Source: Methanosarcina sp. UBA289 (GTDB lineage Archaea > Halobacteriota > Methanosarcinia > Methanosarcinales > Methanosarcinaceae). From it: a stretch of 64,000 nucleotides of DNA. The notes below the pieces were generated by a model, which had not been told where the DNA came from, ran no database searches, and saw only the letters and a program-made list of their open reading frames with translations. A program made the translations under genes and the position numbers. Positions within the stretch are counted from its first letter, which is position 1. Every line of letters begins with the position of its first letter. The stretch spans positions 1 to 64,000 of the forward strand of contig DAKJ01000003.1 of NCBI GenBank assembly GCA_002496565.1, written 5' to 3'. This document shows positions 54,555-63,947 of this stretch, piece by piece.

Positions 54555-54870
54555 GCTAGAACCCCCGTTTAAATGTATAAAAAATCTAGACTTTACACAA
54601 AATTGGATAAAGTATAAATGATTGATTAACATAAAAAGATTTCTCTTATCTAAAAAGTAAGCTGTCCCGTTAAGCCATCAGGAAAAGAAAGGAGAAGAAA
54701 AAGGATGAAAAAAGATAAGTAAAAAGGATGAAAAAAGATAAGAAAAAGAGGATGAAGGGATAAAAAATTAAAAGGAGACAGAAAAGAAAGAATTATGCTT
54801 CTTTTAGCTTTTCTCCTGTTCTTCCTTGCTCTAATTTCTTTTTTAATTCAGTTTCTCTCAATTTTTGAAT
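54555..54870. other. intergenic region with purine-rich repeats
   Basis: Bases 54,670-54,800 are almost pure A/G on the plus strand, with AAAAAGGATGAAAAAAGATAAG-type units repeated (shown in short: GGATGAAAAAAGATAAG twice near 54702 and 54725). No gene is visible. Confidence 0.45.
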
Positions 54871-57033
54871 TTAACTCCTCTTTACTTTTAAAAGGGCGAA
54901 AGCTCCAAGCCCTGCAAGAATTACAGGGAGGGCGTTAAATCCGGGAATTGGAAACTCCTTCTCTTCTGGCTCTGTTCGAGGCAGTTCTTTATAGGTATTG
55001 TAATTAAAGATAGAGACGCCCATGAAAGCTGAATCATTGGAATAATAATCTACGAGGCCGGCAAAAAGTTTCTGTATTGAATATTTATCCTTAAAGCCTT
55101 CTTCAACAGAGATCTCTATAATTCCTCTTGAACCCGCCCCTCTTATCTCTCCCATTTCAAGGGCAATGGCATCAACAATACCTGAAACGGAATTAAGCTC
55201 TCCAGCTTCACCGGGATAAGCCCTTATAACAAATGAATCGACAAAAGGAGCAATTTCCTTCATTTGAGATGCAGTATAATTAAGTGGAAGGCTTGCTGAG
55301 ATAGATAAGTTCTCTTCGGCCTCTTTATTTGCTGTTTCAAACAGTGTCTTGTAATCGATTTCGCTTTCGTCAGAATCTTTCCAGGCAGACGAGTTTATGT
55401 AGATCTCTATTCCATCAAAAGGAGCAAGGGACTTTTGATTATAACCAAGTACTGTATTAAGAGAATTTTGGCAGAGGTTACCAGCTCCCTTTTTTGTGCA
55501 ATTTACATTTTCCAGAATCACGGCATGTACGGAAATTCCTTTTTCATGGGCCATTTTCACAAAGCGCTCGTATTGCCATACATCTTCGCTGTCTACACTA
55601 AGGAAAATCGTATCTATTCCCGAGGAGTTAAGTTCATTTACCAGGGAATAGAAATCAAACCCGTACGGGGAAGAAAGTCTGATTCCAGAGATCCCGATCG
55701 TGTATTCAGGAAATGAGAGTTCTGGAGTGCCTGTCTCGTTTTGGCTCAGGTTTTTCTGTGTTTGAGCAGCTTCCTCAGAAACAAAAGTTTCGGAATTTAT
55801 CTCGGATTCAAGCTCGGCTTGAGGCTCGGAAATATTTTCAGAGCTGTTTTTAGAATAATCTCTCAAAGAGTTTTCAGAGTTGTTTTTAGAGATATTCTCA
55901 GAATTATCTCTCAAAGAGTTTTTAGAGTTAGTCTCAGAAACGCTTTCTGAAGAAACGTTACCTTCTCCCTGAGCCGAAATAATTTTTACCGTGGGCTCGG
56001 TTTCGACAAATTTCCGAACTAAGACGTAATCGACTGCCATATAGCCTGTGTTCTTCGAGGCGTCTTTGTAGGAAGCAGCATACAGGTAAATATGCATTGG
56101 GAAATTGGTTATCGAATCGTTTGAGGCGACGTCCATTCTTGGGTCACGGACACCGTTTTTAAACCAGGATACTTTGCGGGTATCGTTCTCCTCATACCAG
56201 GCAATTCCTGAGACATACCATTCTCCTTCAGGAACGTTGACGTCAGTGAGATCATATAGATTATTTTTTTCCTTCCTGTAAACTGTTTCCAGGTCTACGC
56301 GGCTTTCATTGGCAAGCTCGGTCTCATGCTTGATCTGATTTTTTCTACTGTCGACCTGGTCTATGAAACCCTGTTGCAGCACAGGCCCTCTATTGTCATC
56401 ACCTGTGGTGACTTTCATTCTTTTGACCACAAAAATAGAATTAATTTCAAAATTTTCTTTGCTGTAGATCATAGAGGAATCATATGCATGAACCTTTGGA
56501 GCTGAGACATTGCAGATCCCATTTTTAACCTCAACCAGGCCTCCTCCCGCACTTTCAGCGTTCCAGTCAAGCTCGTTGAGGTTATTGCCCTCGAAATTAT
56601 CAAAAAAGTCAAAAGTTTTTTCTCCATTGCTCATAGCTTCAGCCTCTGGGTCTCCATACCTCATGAGGATCTTACCGGTTTGATTTGCAGAGAGAGACGG
56701 AAGCCTGACCCAGATAAGGGCTTCTTCATTTTCAGGGTCCCAGGTTTCGATCCAGTAATTGAGCGTTCTATTTCCTGATGAGAATCGAATGTCTGAACCG
56801 TCACTTTTTGCCTCGGAGAAGTTAAAATTAGAAGAGTTCAAACTAACAGCGACAGGGTATCCTTGTAGGGGTTTACCGGCGTTTTCAGTAATTAGGATTT
56901 CCTTGGAGCAATCCCATGAATTTTCTTTTGTGGAAAGATCCGACGTGCCCGTAGCAGCCAAGGCACAGCCTGTTAATGAAAAGATGAAAAATACAGAGAA
57001 AATTACGTATACAATAGATCTTTTTGCTATCAT
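54871..57033 (-). CDS. secreted DUF2341 and barrel-domain protein with PGF-type anchor
   Basis: 720 aa. A signal peptide (about 8-27) is followed by a DUF2341 domain (about 38-125: GYPVAVSLNSSNFNF, GSDIRFSSGN, NYWIETWDPENEEALIWVRL) and a concanavalin/LamG-like part (about 125-345, beginning FDFFDNFEGNNLNELDW). A low-complexity Asn/Ser/Glu linker (about 355-430) has repeated Asn-Ser-Glu-Asn-Ser/Ile units. A C-terminal TIM-barrel-like domain (about 445-690: GISGIRLSSPYGFDFYSLV, DTIFLSVDSEDVW) resembles glycosidase folds, without a catalytic pair I can confirm. It ends in IPGFNALPVILAGLGAFALL and a basic tail. It is a surface-anchored, probably carbohydrate-binding protein. GAGG lies six bases before ATG 57033. 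Confidence 0.8.
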   Translation of the reverse strand: MIAKRSIVYVIFSVFFIFSLTGCALAATGTSDLSTKENSWDCSKEILITENAGKPLQGYPVAVSLNSSNFNFSEAKSDGSDIRFSSGNRTLNYWIETWDPENEEALIWVRLPSLSANQTGKILMRYGDPEAEAMSNGEKTFDFFDNFEGNNLNELDWNAESAGGGLVEVKNGICNVSAPKVHAYDSSMIYSKENFEINSIFVVKRMKVTTGDDNRGPVLQQGFIDQVDSRKNQIKHETELANESRVDLETVYRKEKNNLYDLTDVNVPEGEWYVSGIAWYEENDTRKVSWFKNGVRDPRMDVASNDSITNFPMHIYLYAASYKDASKNTGYMAVDYVLVRKFVETEPTVKIISAQGEGNVSSESVSETNSKNSLRDNSENISKNNSENSLRDYSKNSSENISEPQAELESEINSETFVSEEAAQTQKNLSQNETGTPELSFPEYTIGISGIRLSSPYGFDFYSLVNELNSSGIDTIFLSVDSEDVWQYERFVKMAHEKGISVHAVILENVNCTKKGAGNLCQNSLNTVLGYNQKSLAPFDGIEIYINSSAWKDSDESEIDYKTLFETANKEAEENLSISASLPLNYTASQMKEIAPFVDSFVIRAYPGEAGELNSVSGIVDAIALEMGEIRGAGSRGIIEISVEEGFKDKYSIQKLFAGLVDYYSNDSAFMGVSIFNYNTYKELPRTEPEEKEFPIPGFNALPVILAGLGAFALLKVKRS

Positions 57034-57259
57034 TCAAAGCCTCTCGTAAACTCTTTATTAAACCCGATTGAGCATTAATATGAAAATCTTGATAGATAGT
57101 GATTATTTTCCTAAAAAGAATAAACCTTTTCATAAATTCCTGTCTAAAATAATAAAGACAATGATATTAGTAATTGTAATAAAAGAAAATCAAAAAACAA
57201 TAAAATCCACAGAGATAAATCCGAAACAGTAATAAAGAACCTTTGCAATTACGGTTCCA

Positions 57260-57775
57260 ATGACACTTCTATCCAGTACCGAACTGAAAAAACTTATACA
57301 GGCAAAACCTCCTTTGCTTGAAAATGCCATTGATATAGAAACTCAGATCCAGCCTAACGGACTTGAGCTTACCCTGAAAGAAGTGAAAACAATAGAAGGT
57401 TCTGGAGCTGTGGATTTTGATAATTCAGAGAGAAAGCTTCCAGATGGGGAAAAACTCGAATTTGAGAGCGACGGTTGGATTCACTTGCCTGCTGGGATTT
57501 ACAAGGTGCTTTTCAATGAGATTGTAAATATTCCCATGAACCTGGCTGCAATTGCAAAGCCGCGGTCAACCCTTATTCGCTGCGGAGCTACCCTTGAAAC
57601 CGCGGTATGGGATGCAGGATACAGGGGCCGTAGCGAGTCGATGCTGGTAGTTTACAACACTGCAGGCTTCAGGCTGAAAAAAGACGCCAGAATTATGCAG
57701 CTTTTATTCTATACCCTGGACACGGAAGTAGAAAAAGGGTATTCAGGGATCTATCAGAACGAGAACACAAAGTAA
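57260..57775 (+). CDS. dut: deoxyuridine triphosphatase of the dCTP deaminase family
   Basis: Hydrolyses dUTP to dUMP and PPi, keeping uracil out of DNA. The 171-aa trimeric beta-barrel has QPNGLELTLKEV, the substrate motif AIAKPRSTLIRCGATLETAV, WDAGYRGRSESMLVVYN and RIMQLLFY. The archaeal Dut/Dcd family is divided by small changes; this sequence matches methanosarcinal proteins annotated as dUTPase, but a deaminase role is not fully excluded. No obvious SD lies before ATG 57260. Confidence 0.85.
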   Translation: MTLLSSTELKKLIQAKPPLLENAIDIETQIQPNGLELTLKEVKTIEGSGAVDFDNSERKLPDGEKLEFESDGWIHLPAGIYKVLFNEIVNIPMNLAAIAKPRSTLIRCGATLETAVWDAGYRGRSESMLVVYNTAGFRLKKDARIMQLLFYTLDTEVEKGYSGIYQNENTK

Positions 57776-57958
57776 GTTATCAAAAAGTCTTTAAGTTTTT
57801 TCTAAATTATTTTAAACTTTTTATAAACTATTTTTTAAGCTATTTAGTCTCCGGCTCATGAATTAGATTCGTAGGAAGTGAGCAAAAGAAACCCTGATAT
57901 TTGGGTCCTCAGAAATATACTGACAAAATATATATCATTAAATTCGTATATGCAGCTT

Positions 57959-58762
57959 ATGAATGCAATAGGTAAATCCGTAAGGATGGAGCGTATATTC
58001 AATCGAAATACCGGTAACGCGATTATTATTCCTATGGACCACGGAGTTGGTGCTGGTCCAATTGAAGGACTTAAAAACCTTCAGGAAGCTGTAAACAGGG
58101 TAGCAGAAGGTGGGGCAAATGCCGTGCTCGGGCATATGGGACTTGCCAAATATGGACATAGAGGGTATGGACATGATGTTGGTCTTATAATCCACCTGTC
58201 AGCTTCAACTTCTCTTTCCGTTGATCCTAACCATAAAGTTCTGGTAACAACCGTAGAAGAAGCTATAAAAGTTGGAGCCGATGCAGTATCCGTTCATATA
58301 AATGTAGGGGCTGAAGACGAGTATGAGATGCTACAGGGGCTAGGCTATGTGGCAGGAAAGTGCGATGAATGGGGAATTCCACTCCTTGCAATGATGTACC
58401 CACGCGGAAAAAAGGTTCGCTCTGAATATGATGTGGATGTCGTAAAACATGCAGCTAGAATCGGAGCCGAACTCGGAGCCGATATAGTCAAGACAAATTA
58501 TACCGGAAGCCCTGAAACTTTTAAAGAAGTAGTTGACGGATGCCCTGTACCTGTAATTATCGCAGGCGGCCCGAAAATGGACTCTGAACAGGAACTGCTG
58601 GAGATGATCGAAGGATCCCTCGAAGCCGGAGGAAGGGGTGTTGCCATTGGAAGGAATGTTTTCCAGTCTCAGGACCCAACAGGTCTTGTCCGGAGGATTG
58701 CAAAAGTAGTTCACGAGGGCGTAAGTGCAGAAGAATTATCGAAATTAGGCAAGCAAGCCTGA
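57959..58762 (+). CDS. 2-amino-3,7-dideoxy-D-threo-hept-6-ulosonate synthase
   Basis: Class I aldolase (DhnA/FbaB family, AroA') making the first intermediate of the archaeal alternative route to dehydroquinate and aromatic amino acids. IGKSVRMERIFNRNTGNAII opens the protein; IPMDHGVGAGP, VSVHINVGAEDE and GADIVKTNYTGSPETFKEVV contain the Schiff-base Lys, and IAGGPKM and GRGVAIGRNVFQSQDP bind phosphate. The frame is open from 57878, but ATG 57959 gives the family's normal N-terminus (267 aa). A simple fructose-bisphosphate aldolase is the alternative. Confidence 0.85.
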   Translation: MNAIGKSVRMERIFNRNTGNAIIIPMDHGVGAGPIEGLKNLQEAVNRVAEGGANAVLGHMGLAKYGHRGYGHDVGLIIHLSASTSLSVDPNHKVLVTTVEEAIKVGADAVSVHINVGAEDEYEMLQGLGYVAGKCDEWGIPLLAMMYPRGKKVRSEYDVDVVKHAARIGAELGADIVKTNYTGSPETFKEVVDGCPVPVIIAGGPKMDSEQELLEMIEGSLEAGGRGVAIGRNVFQSQDPTGLVRRIAKVVHEGVSAEELSKLGKQA

Positions 58763-60103
58763 AGGTTAAAGGTCTGACAGGAAAAATAAAAAAGAAAAAT
58801 AAAAACATGATTTGAAAAAAGCAGAAAAGAAAAAAATTAAAATTTGAACAGAGAGGATAAGGTCAGAGGAAATCGATTTCAATATTTCCAGTGGGAATAA
58901 AAGGGTTAGAATTTTCTTATAGGGAGAAACTCTTTATAGAGAGAAACTCTTCGAAAATATAAAGGATAAATAGACGCCGTAAATAAAAAACAAGGAACCT
59001 GAGTAAAACTCAAGTTAGATCTTAAGAATGAAACATCCTTGGATTAAATATTTTAAATTTCAAGCCCTTTATTCACTTAAAATCTCTTTTCATATTTTTT
59101 AAATTTAATTCCAGTTTCTAAATAAAATTTCTTCATTTCCTATTTTTAAAGCTGCTAGCTTAGAGTCTATCTAAACATGTTTTCATTTGAGAGCCAAATC
59201 TTTAAAGTATCCCTTAAAAATTTATATAATTGATTATTTTTTTTGAACTTACATCCTCAAAGCTGGACTTACATACTTTCTTTGTACTCCTGTAGCCCTA
59301 AAGTTATAATTTTAACAAATAGCTTTCAGGAGCATTACTTAGAGTAAATTACTTTAAAAATCACTGATTCAGGAATGATATACAGGGCAAAAATAAAAGC
59401 CACGACGGCAAATGAACAGAAAAAGATAAGCAGACTTAAAAAAGAGAAAATTCAGGATAAGAGAAAGTAATTTCATGAGGCTAGAACTTTATTCGGGAAC
59501 TTTTCTCAAAAGATTTTTTGTGCTTGCCAAAAAGACCTTTGGTTAAACTCGGGTTATATATACTCCAGAAAAATTGGCTGTTAACATATAGATTCCATTG
59601 GAAATAATGGGGCACTTGAATTTTCAGGAACGAAAAATGAAAAGATAAGAGTGAATGCGAATAAGGAAACAAATATTTAAGCACAGTAAGCTAACTGTAA
59701 ATAAGTTATAAGAAATAAAATTAGACATTAGAATTTTTAAAAACCGCATCAAAAAGGAAACAGAATCTATTTCACATAAAAAATAAAAACTCGAAGGACA
59801 AACTGAAAAATATATAGAAATGAAATAAAAAAGAAAAAAATGAAATAATAAGTAGTAATAAAAAATTAACCCGTAAAAGTTTCCAGTAGAAATAATGGGG
59901 TCCCTCTTAGAAGAAAAAGTAGAACCTATATGGTTGAAATGGAGATCAATAGAATTAAAAGATCTTTAGTTTCCTGAAATATAGGTTTAACAGAAACGTC
60001 TGTTGTTCTTGGTTTTACTACCCAAGTGCTCAAGTCCTATTTAAGACGAATTCTTTGAGAAAAAAATCAACTTTTAAACAAAAAAATAAAACCAAAGTAG
60101 AAA
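58763..60103. other. 1.3 kb AT-rich intergenic region with tRNA-derived fragment
   Basis: No gene was found. The region is very AT-rich and contains several A-runs and TTTAAA words. The only clear structure is the inverted copy of the tRNA-Thr 5' end at 59397-59441. Confidence 0.5.
59397..59441 (-). repeat. 45-bp inverted copy of the tRNA-Thr upstream region and 5' end
   Basis: The reverse complement of 34387-34431 matches all 45 bases here. It covers 32 bp upstream of the tRNA-Thr gene (including a TATA-like TTTTAAG) and the first 13 nt of the tRNA (GCCGTCGTGGCTT). The rest of the tRNA is absent. Confidence 0.85.
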
Positions 60104-61099
60104 TTAAAAATCAATAAAAGGGACAAGGTCACAGCCTGTACATTTCAGGCACATGGTTTTTGCAAGCCCTGGATCCAGCCCATATTTCTTGAGAATCTCG
60201 GCTTCAAGTTTTGCAAGCTTTAGAAGGCGTTCAGGGGACGGCCGTTCCATAAAACAATATCCAGCTCTCAGAGGATGCGGGTTTACCGGCCGCAGAACAG
60301 GAATTACTCCGATTTTTGCAAGGGTCTCAATTCCATCCCTTACAGAATCGTCGCTTTCTCCGAGGCCTATTATAAAATTACTGAAAACCCGGTTTTTTCC
60401 GAAAACGTCGACAGCTTCCCTGAGGCGATCCAGAATATAATCAAGGGAAAGGTCTCCACAGACTGTTTTGAAGATTTCACGGTCCATAGTTTCAACATTA
60501 TATTTGACTTCAGAAGCTCCTGCTTCATAGAATTTTCTGGAGCAACCTTTAGTAGGATACACCGAAACTCCAACAGGAACATTGTACTTTTTGAGAGCAG
60601 GAAGCAGTTTGAGCACTCGTTCAACCTCTCCTTCTATTGAGGTTTCAACGCCTGAGGTAAGGGAAATAGCTTTCAGATTTCCTGCTTGCAAAACCTCATC
60701 AATTATGCTCAGAACTTCCTCTTCGTTTTTAACATGCCCCTGCAATTTGGGAACAGAACAATATTTGCAGTCAAATACACACCTTTCACAAAGAGTTATA
60801 AAAGCTTGATCAGGACAGTGCGCAGAGGCAGGCTCAAGTTTCCCTCGCACAAGTTCTTCTCCTTGATAGAAAATCCCAACATATCCTTCGTCTTGAACCT
60901 TTAGAATTGAAAGAGGAGAGTCTTCTTTTATGCTGAGCCTTACCCGTTTGTCTCCAGATCTGAAGAAAACTGAACTTGTACCTGCCCCCGGACCCGCAGT
61001 CGAACCCCGAGCTCGTGGGATAAGCGAGGGATCTACGGAAACCGAACCTATGGAAATAAGGAAAGCTTTTATTTCCGGCGTAATTGACTTGCTTTGCAT
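60104..61099 (-). CDS. radical SAM protein (biotin synthase-related, COG2516-like)
   Basis: 331 aa. The cluster motif CERCVFDCKYCSVPKL (Cys-x3-Cys-x2-Cys within it) binds the SAM-ligated [4Fe-4S]. A glycine-rich region, LTSGVETSIEGEVERVL, and a late SNFIIGLGESDDSVRDGIE follow. C-terminal cysteines (MCLKCTGCDL) may hold a second cluster. The substrate is unknown; the placement among biotin synthase-like proteins is by general pattern. ATG 61099 has GAGGAG seven bases upstream, better than ATG 61114. A minus-strand TATA-like AATTTATATATC lies near 61205-61216. Confidence 0.82.
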   Translation of the reverse strand: MQSKSITPEIKAFLISIGSVSVDPSLIPRARGSTAGPGAGTSSVFFRSGDKRVRLSIKEDSPLSILKVQDEGYVGIFYQGEELVRGKLEPASAHCPDQAFITLCERCVFDCKYCSVPKLQGHVKNEEEVLSIIDEVLQAGNLKAISLTSGVETSIEGEVERVLKLLPALKKYNVPVGVSVYPTKGCSRKFYEAGASEVKYNVETMDREIFKTVCGDLSLDYILDRLREAVDVFGKNRVFSNFIIGLGESDDSVRDGIETLAKIGVIPVLRPVNPHPLRAGYCFMERPSPERLLKLAKLEAEILKKYGLDPGLAKTMCLKCTGCDLVPFIDF

Positions 61100-61927
61100 G
61101 CAAATGCTCCTCATAGCTATTACAAAAGGATTACAAGGTAATTACAAGGTGATTACAAATAAATATAGTTCTGAAACTCCTTTTGTTTCTCTCATCATTA
61201 CTAAGAGATATATAAATTGTTCTATTTATATAATTTAAATTGTTTCTGACCAATTAAAAGCCATAAGAAAAATCCCTAGACCTTACCCCATACCTTGCCT
61301 TAAGTCCCCTAAAATCTGAAAGTCAGATTTTGTAGGCATTTCAGTCCATAAAACTGATTTTCTCATATATAGGCCTAGAAAAAGATTATTTAAGACTTAA
61401 ATATAATCAAACCTCAAACATAAAGAATGAAAATAAGATGCAGAAGCCCCATATATACAGGCATAAGATAATGTTATAGAAATAATATAAGCTTAGAACA
61501 ATGGACTAAAATTATAACAATGTGTTAATATATTGATAATAGAATAACATTGTGTGTTAAAAATATTAAATACTGTAAGCGTGTAGTATAAATTGCGTTC
61601 TCATCCCTTTAATACCCCACTCGTCAATATCTACTCCACAAGTAAGGGGAAAAACTGAAAGAGAATTAATTAAAACTCGCAACCCGTGAGTCTAGTACCT
61701 CAGTATCTCTTCCCAGATAAACAAAATCTCTTAAAGCCGTTCGGAACTTCCAGGTTCTTTGATGAGAACGCAATCTATTTTTCAATATCAGATCATATCA
61801 TGATCTTCTTTTGAATTACCTCACATATCAGATCAACCATTCCTGCTATTTTATATATACCATAAAATAGATTATATTCCTCAGACCGTTCAAAAACAAT
61901 TTTATTGTGCGAAAAAAGGAGAGAGAC
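61100..61927. promoter_or_regulatory. divergent intergenic region before the CobW gene
   Basis: About 830 bp with no gene. Two similar words, AACAATGTGTTAATAT (about 61517) and AACATTGTGTGTTAA (about 61547), form a direct repeat 30 bp apart that could be an operator. The CobW SD (AAAGGAG) ends six bases before ATG 61928. Confidence 0.4.
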
Positions 61928-63016
61928 ATGAAAGTCATGATTATAGGAGGTTTTCTCGGAAGCGGGAAAACAACCACTATACTTAGAATCAGCAAACAAT
62001 TCAATGACGCAGGAAAAAAGACTGCAATCATTGTAAATGAAATAGGAGAAATTGGGCTTGATGGAGATATTCTTACAAGTCCTGGCATTGTAACTGAGGA
62101 ACTTACAAGCGGCTGCATCTGTTGTACACTCAGGATAAGTATGCAGTATACTCTTCAGACCCTTGAGGAAGAGTTTGCGCCTGACATTGTAATTATTGAA
62201 CCGACAGGAATCGCCTTCCCGGGGCAGATAAGGGAAGAGATAGAAACAATGGGGCTCTCTGAGCTCTCCTTTGCCCCGATAGTAACTCTTTTAGATCCTG
62301 GCAGGTTTGGGACCGAAGCAAAAGAGATCCCAAGGTTTATAGAAACGCAGATAAAAGAAGCTGAAATTCTCTGTATAAACAAGATTGATATAACGCCTTT
62401 AGAAACTGTCCTTGCTGCTGAAAAAATGCTCCACGAAATGAACCCAGAAGCCAGGATTCTAAAATTTTCCGCAAAACATCAAGATGATCAATTCGAAAAA
62501 CTGCTTCTCCATCTCGCGGTCCCAGGGCTTAAAAAGCCTTCCCAGGAAAAGAAAAATTCCATTGAGCTTTCCGAAGTCTCGGCTTATTCAGCTCTCTATA
62601 CTCTCGGATCGCTGGATTTCAGTCCTGAAGAAAGTGTATGCTTCGTAGAAAAAAATCTTCAAATCGTTCAGGAGAGGGTACGGGAAATTAATCCTGAGTT
62701 TGTAGGGCACATAAAGCTTTCCATGAAATCCCCAGAATCTGTAGTTAAAGGCAGTATAACATCTTCTAAAGAAGTGCCTCAGGTAGAGATAATCCCTGAT
62801 CTGGAAAGTGAGAAAACCGAACTCAGGCTACTTTCCGCAGTTACAAAGGTCCCTAAATATAAACTCATAGAGATAATTGAATGTACCCTTGAAGAGAATC
62901 TTGGGAAATCAGGGATCGCTTTTGAAAAAGAAATTAAAAAGCATGATACTGATAATCATGATGAGCACGAACATGAGCAAATATGCAGGATTAATATATA
63001 CAGTAAAGATGAATGA
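61928..63016 (+). CDS. CobW/HypB/UreG-type GTPase, putative metallochaperone
   Basis: 362 aa. P-loop IIGGFLGSGKTTTILRI, switch region VNEIGEIGLDGD, the family's metal motif SGCICCTLR (Cys-x-Cys-Cys), Walker B IIEPTGIAFPG and the G4 motif CINKIDIT. The C-terminus has a short His/Asp/Glu stretch (KKHDTDNHDEHEHEQ) that may bind zinc, nickel or cobalt. Such proteins deliver metals or help load cofactors; the client is unknown. It starts at ATG 61928 (the upstream GTG 61907 is less likely). A small winged-helix gene follows 150 bp later, perhaps its regulator. Confidence 0.87.
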   Translation: MKVMIIGGFLGSGKTTTILRISKQFNDAGKKTAIIVNEIGEIGLDGDILTSPGIVTEELTSGCICCTLRISMQYTLQTLEEEFAPDIVIIEPTGIAFPGQIREEIETMGLSELSFAPIVTLLDPGRFGTEAKEIPRFIETQIKEAEILCINKIDITPLETVLAAEKMLHEMNPEARILKFSAKHQDDQFEKLLLHLAVPGLKKPSQEKKNSIELSEVSAYSALYTLGSLDFSPEESVCFVEKNLQIVQERVREINPEFVGHIKLSMKSPESVVKGSITSSKEVPQVEIIPDLESEKTELRLLSAVTKVPKYKLIEIIECTLEENLGKSGIAFEKEIKKHDTDNHDEHEHEQICRINIYSKDE

Positions 63017-63165
63017 AGATAGTATAAAACTCAACTTAAAGTTAAAATTAAAGTTATGGTAGAAACTTGCGACTTAACTAAGAGAGTTACAATCACACTT
63101 ATTCTTTTCGGAACTCTTTAAAAAAAGGTCAGTTTTAATAATACAAGAAATAATGGAGTTTTGAC

Positions 63166-63474
63166 ATGAACGAGGAAATCGATGAACTTGACGCCTATTT
63201 TGAAAAAAAAGGCGAGCCTACCGAAGGTGAAGCTGTCAAGCTGGAACATATGATGATGGAAAAAGTTTCCATAAATCCTGCAAGAAGAAAACTCCTCCGG
63301 ATTGTTGGGATATTTGGAAAGACCGAAAACCAATTAAAAGAAGAATCCGGATTGAATGATTTCTTCTTTAAGTTCCACATGGATTTCCTGCTAAAGGAAG
63401 GCTTCCTGAAACTCGAAGAAGGAACGTACCGCCTTACTGATGCCGGAATTGCTATGCATGATTCAGTGTGTTAA
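63166..63474 (+). CDS. small winged-helix protein
   Basis: 102 aa. An acidic N-terminus (residues 1-30) is followed by a winged-helix-like part: RRKLLRIVGIFGKTENQLKE, FKFHMDFLLKEGFLKLEEG and a wing, TYRLTDAGIAMH. This pattern suggests a DNA-binding regulator. GGAG lies seven bases before ATG 63166. It lies between the CobW GTPase and a ferredoxin gene on the same strand; whether it controls them is unknown. Confidence 0.72.
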   Translation: MNEEIDELDAYFEKKGEPTEGEAVKLEHMMMEKVSINPARRKLLRIVGIFGKTENQLKEESGLNDFFFKFHMDFLLKEGFLKLEEGTYRLTDAGIAMHDSVC

Positions 63475-63711
63475 ATAAACTTTTTTCAATTTTCCCTTTA
63501 TTTTATAACTTTCAATGAGATTTTCTAGCCTCCTGATGGTTAACTCCATCCTGATTTTAGAAATCTTCCATTTGTTAAAAAGCGATAAGTTTTTATGTTT
63601 GTCTTGTCAATGGCGTTATGACCAAACTTTTCGATATCCTATGGAAGTTTCAAAAACGCCCTATTTAATTTCCAGGTATATATCGAGCAATCAAAAGGAG
63701 TGTGAATAAAT

Positions 63712-63894
63712 ATGCCAGCAACAGTTAATGCAGATGAATGTTCCGGATGTGGAACCTGTGTCGATGAATGCCCCAATGATGCAATTGCTCTTGATGAAGA
63801 AAAGGGAATCGCAGTAGTCGACAATGACGAATGCGTAGAATGTGGTGCATGTGAAGAGGCATGCCCGAACCAGGCAATTAAAGTAGAAGAGTAA
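63712..63894 (+). CDS. 2[4Fe-4S] ferredoxin (60 aa)
   Basis: A close paralog of the ferredoxin at 41551. Two cluster motifs ECSGCGTCVDECP and ECVECGACEEACP (Cys-x2-Cys-x2-Cys-x3-Cys-Pro) lie in an acidic sequence starting MPATVNADEC. AAAAGGAG lies before ATG 63712. Codon use and a strong terminator suggest high expression. It is likely to carry electrons for acetyl-CoA cleavage or methyl-group oxidation. Confidence 0.95.
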   Translation: MPATVNADECSGCGTCVDECPNDAIALDEEKGIAVVDNDECVECGACEEACPNQAIKVEE

Positions 63895-63906
63895 AACGGT
63901 AATCAG

Positions 63907-63947
63907 TTGGAATAATCTATTTATTCCAATTTTCTTTTTCCTTTTTA
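63907..63947 (+). terminator. ferredoxin terminator
   Basis: Perfect 9-bp stem TTGGAATAA/TTATTCCAA with a TCTAT loop, followed by TTTTCTTTTTCCTTTTT. It begins 13 nt after the stop codon. Confidence 0.7.

Noticed and set aside
59397..59441. Integrase attachment site
   Set aside because: Attachment sites in tRNA genes usually take the anticodon arm or 3' end; here only the 5' end and promoter are copied, and no integrase gene lies between the copies.
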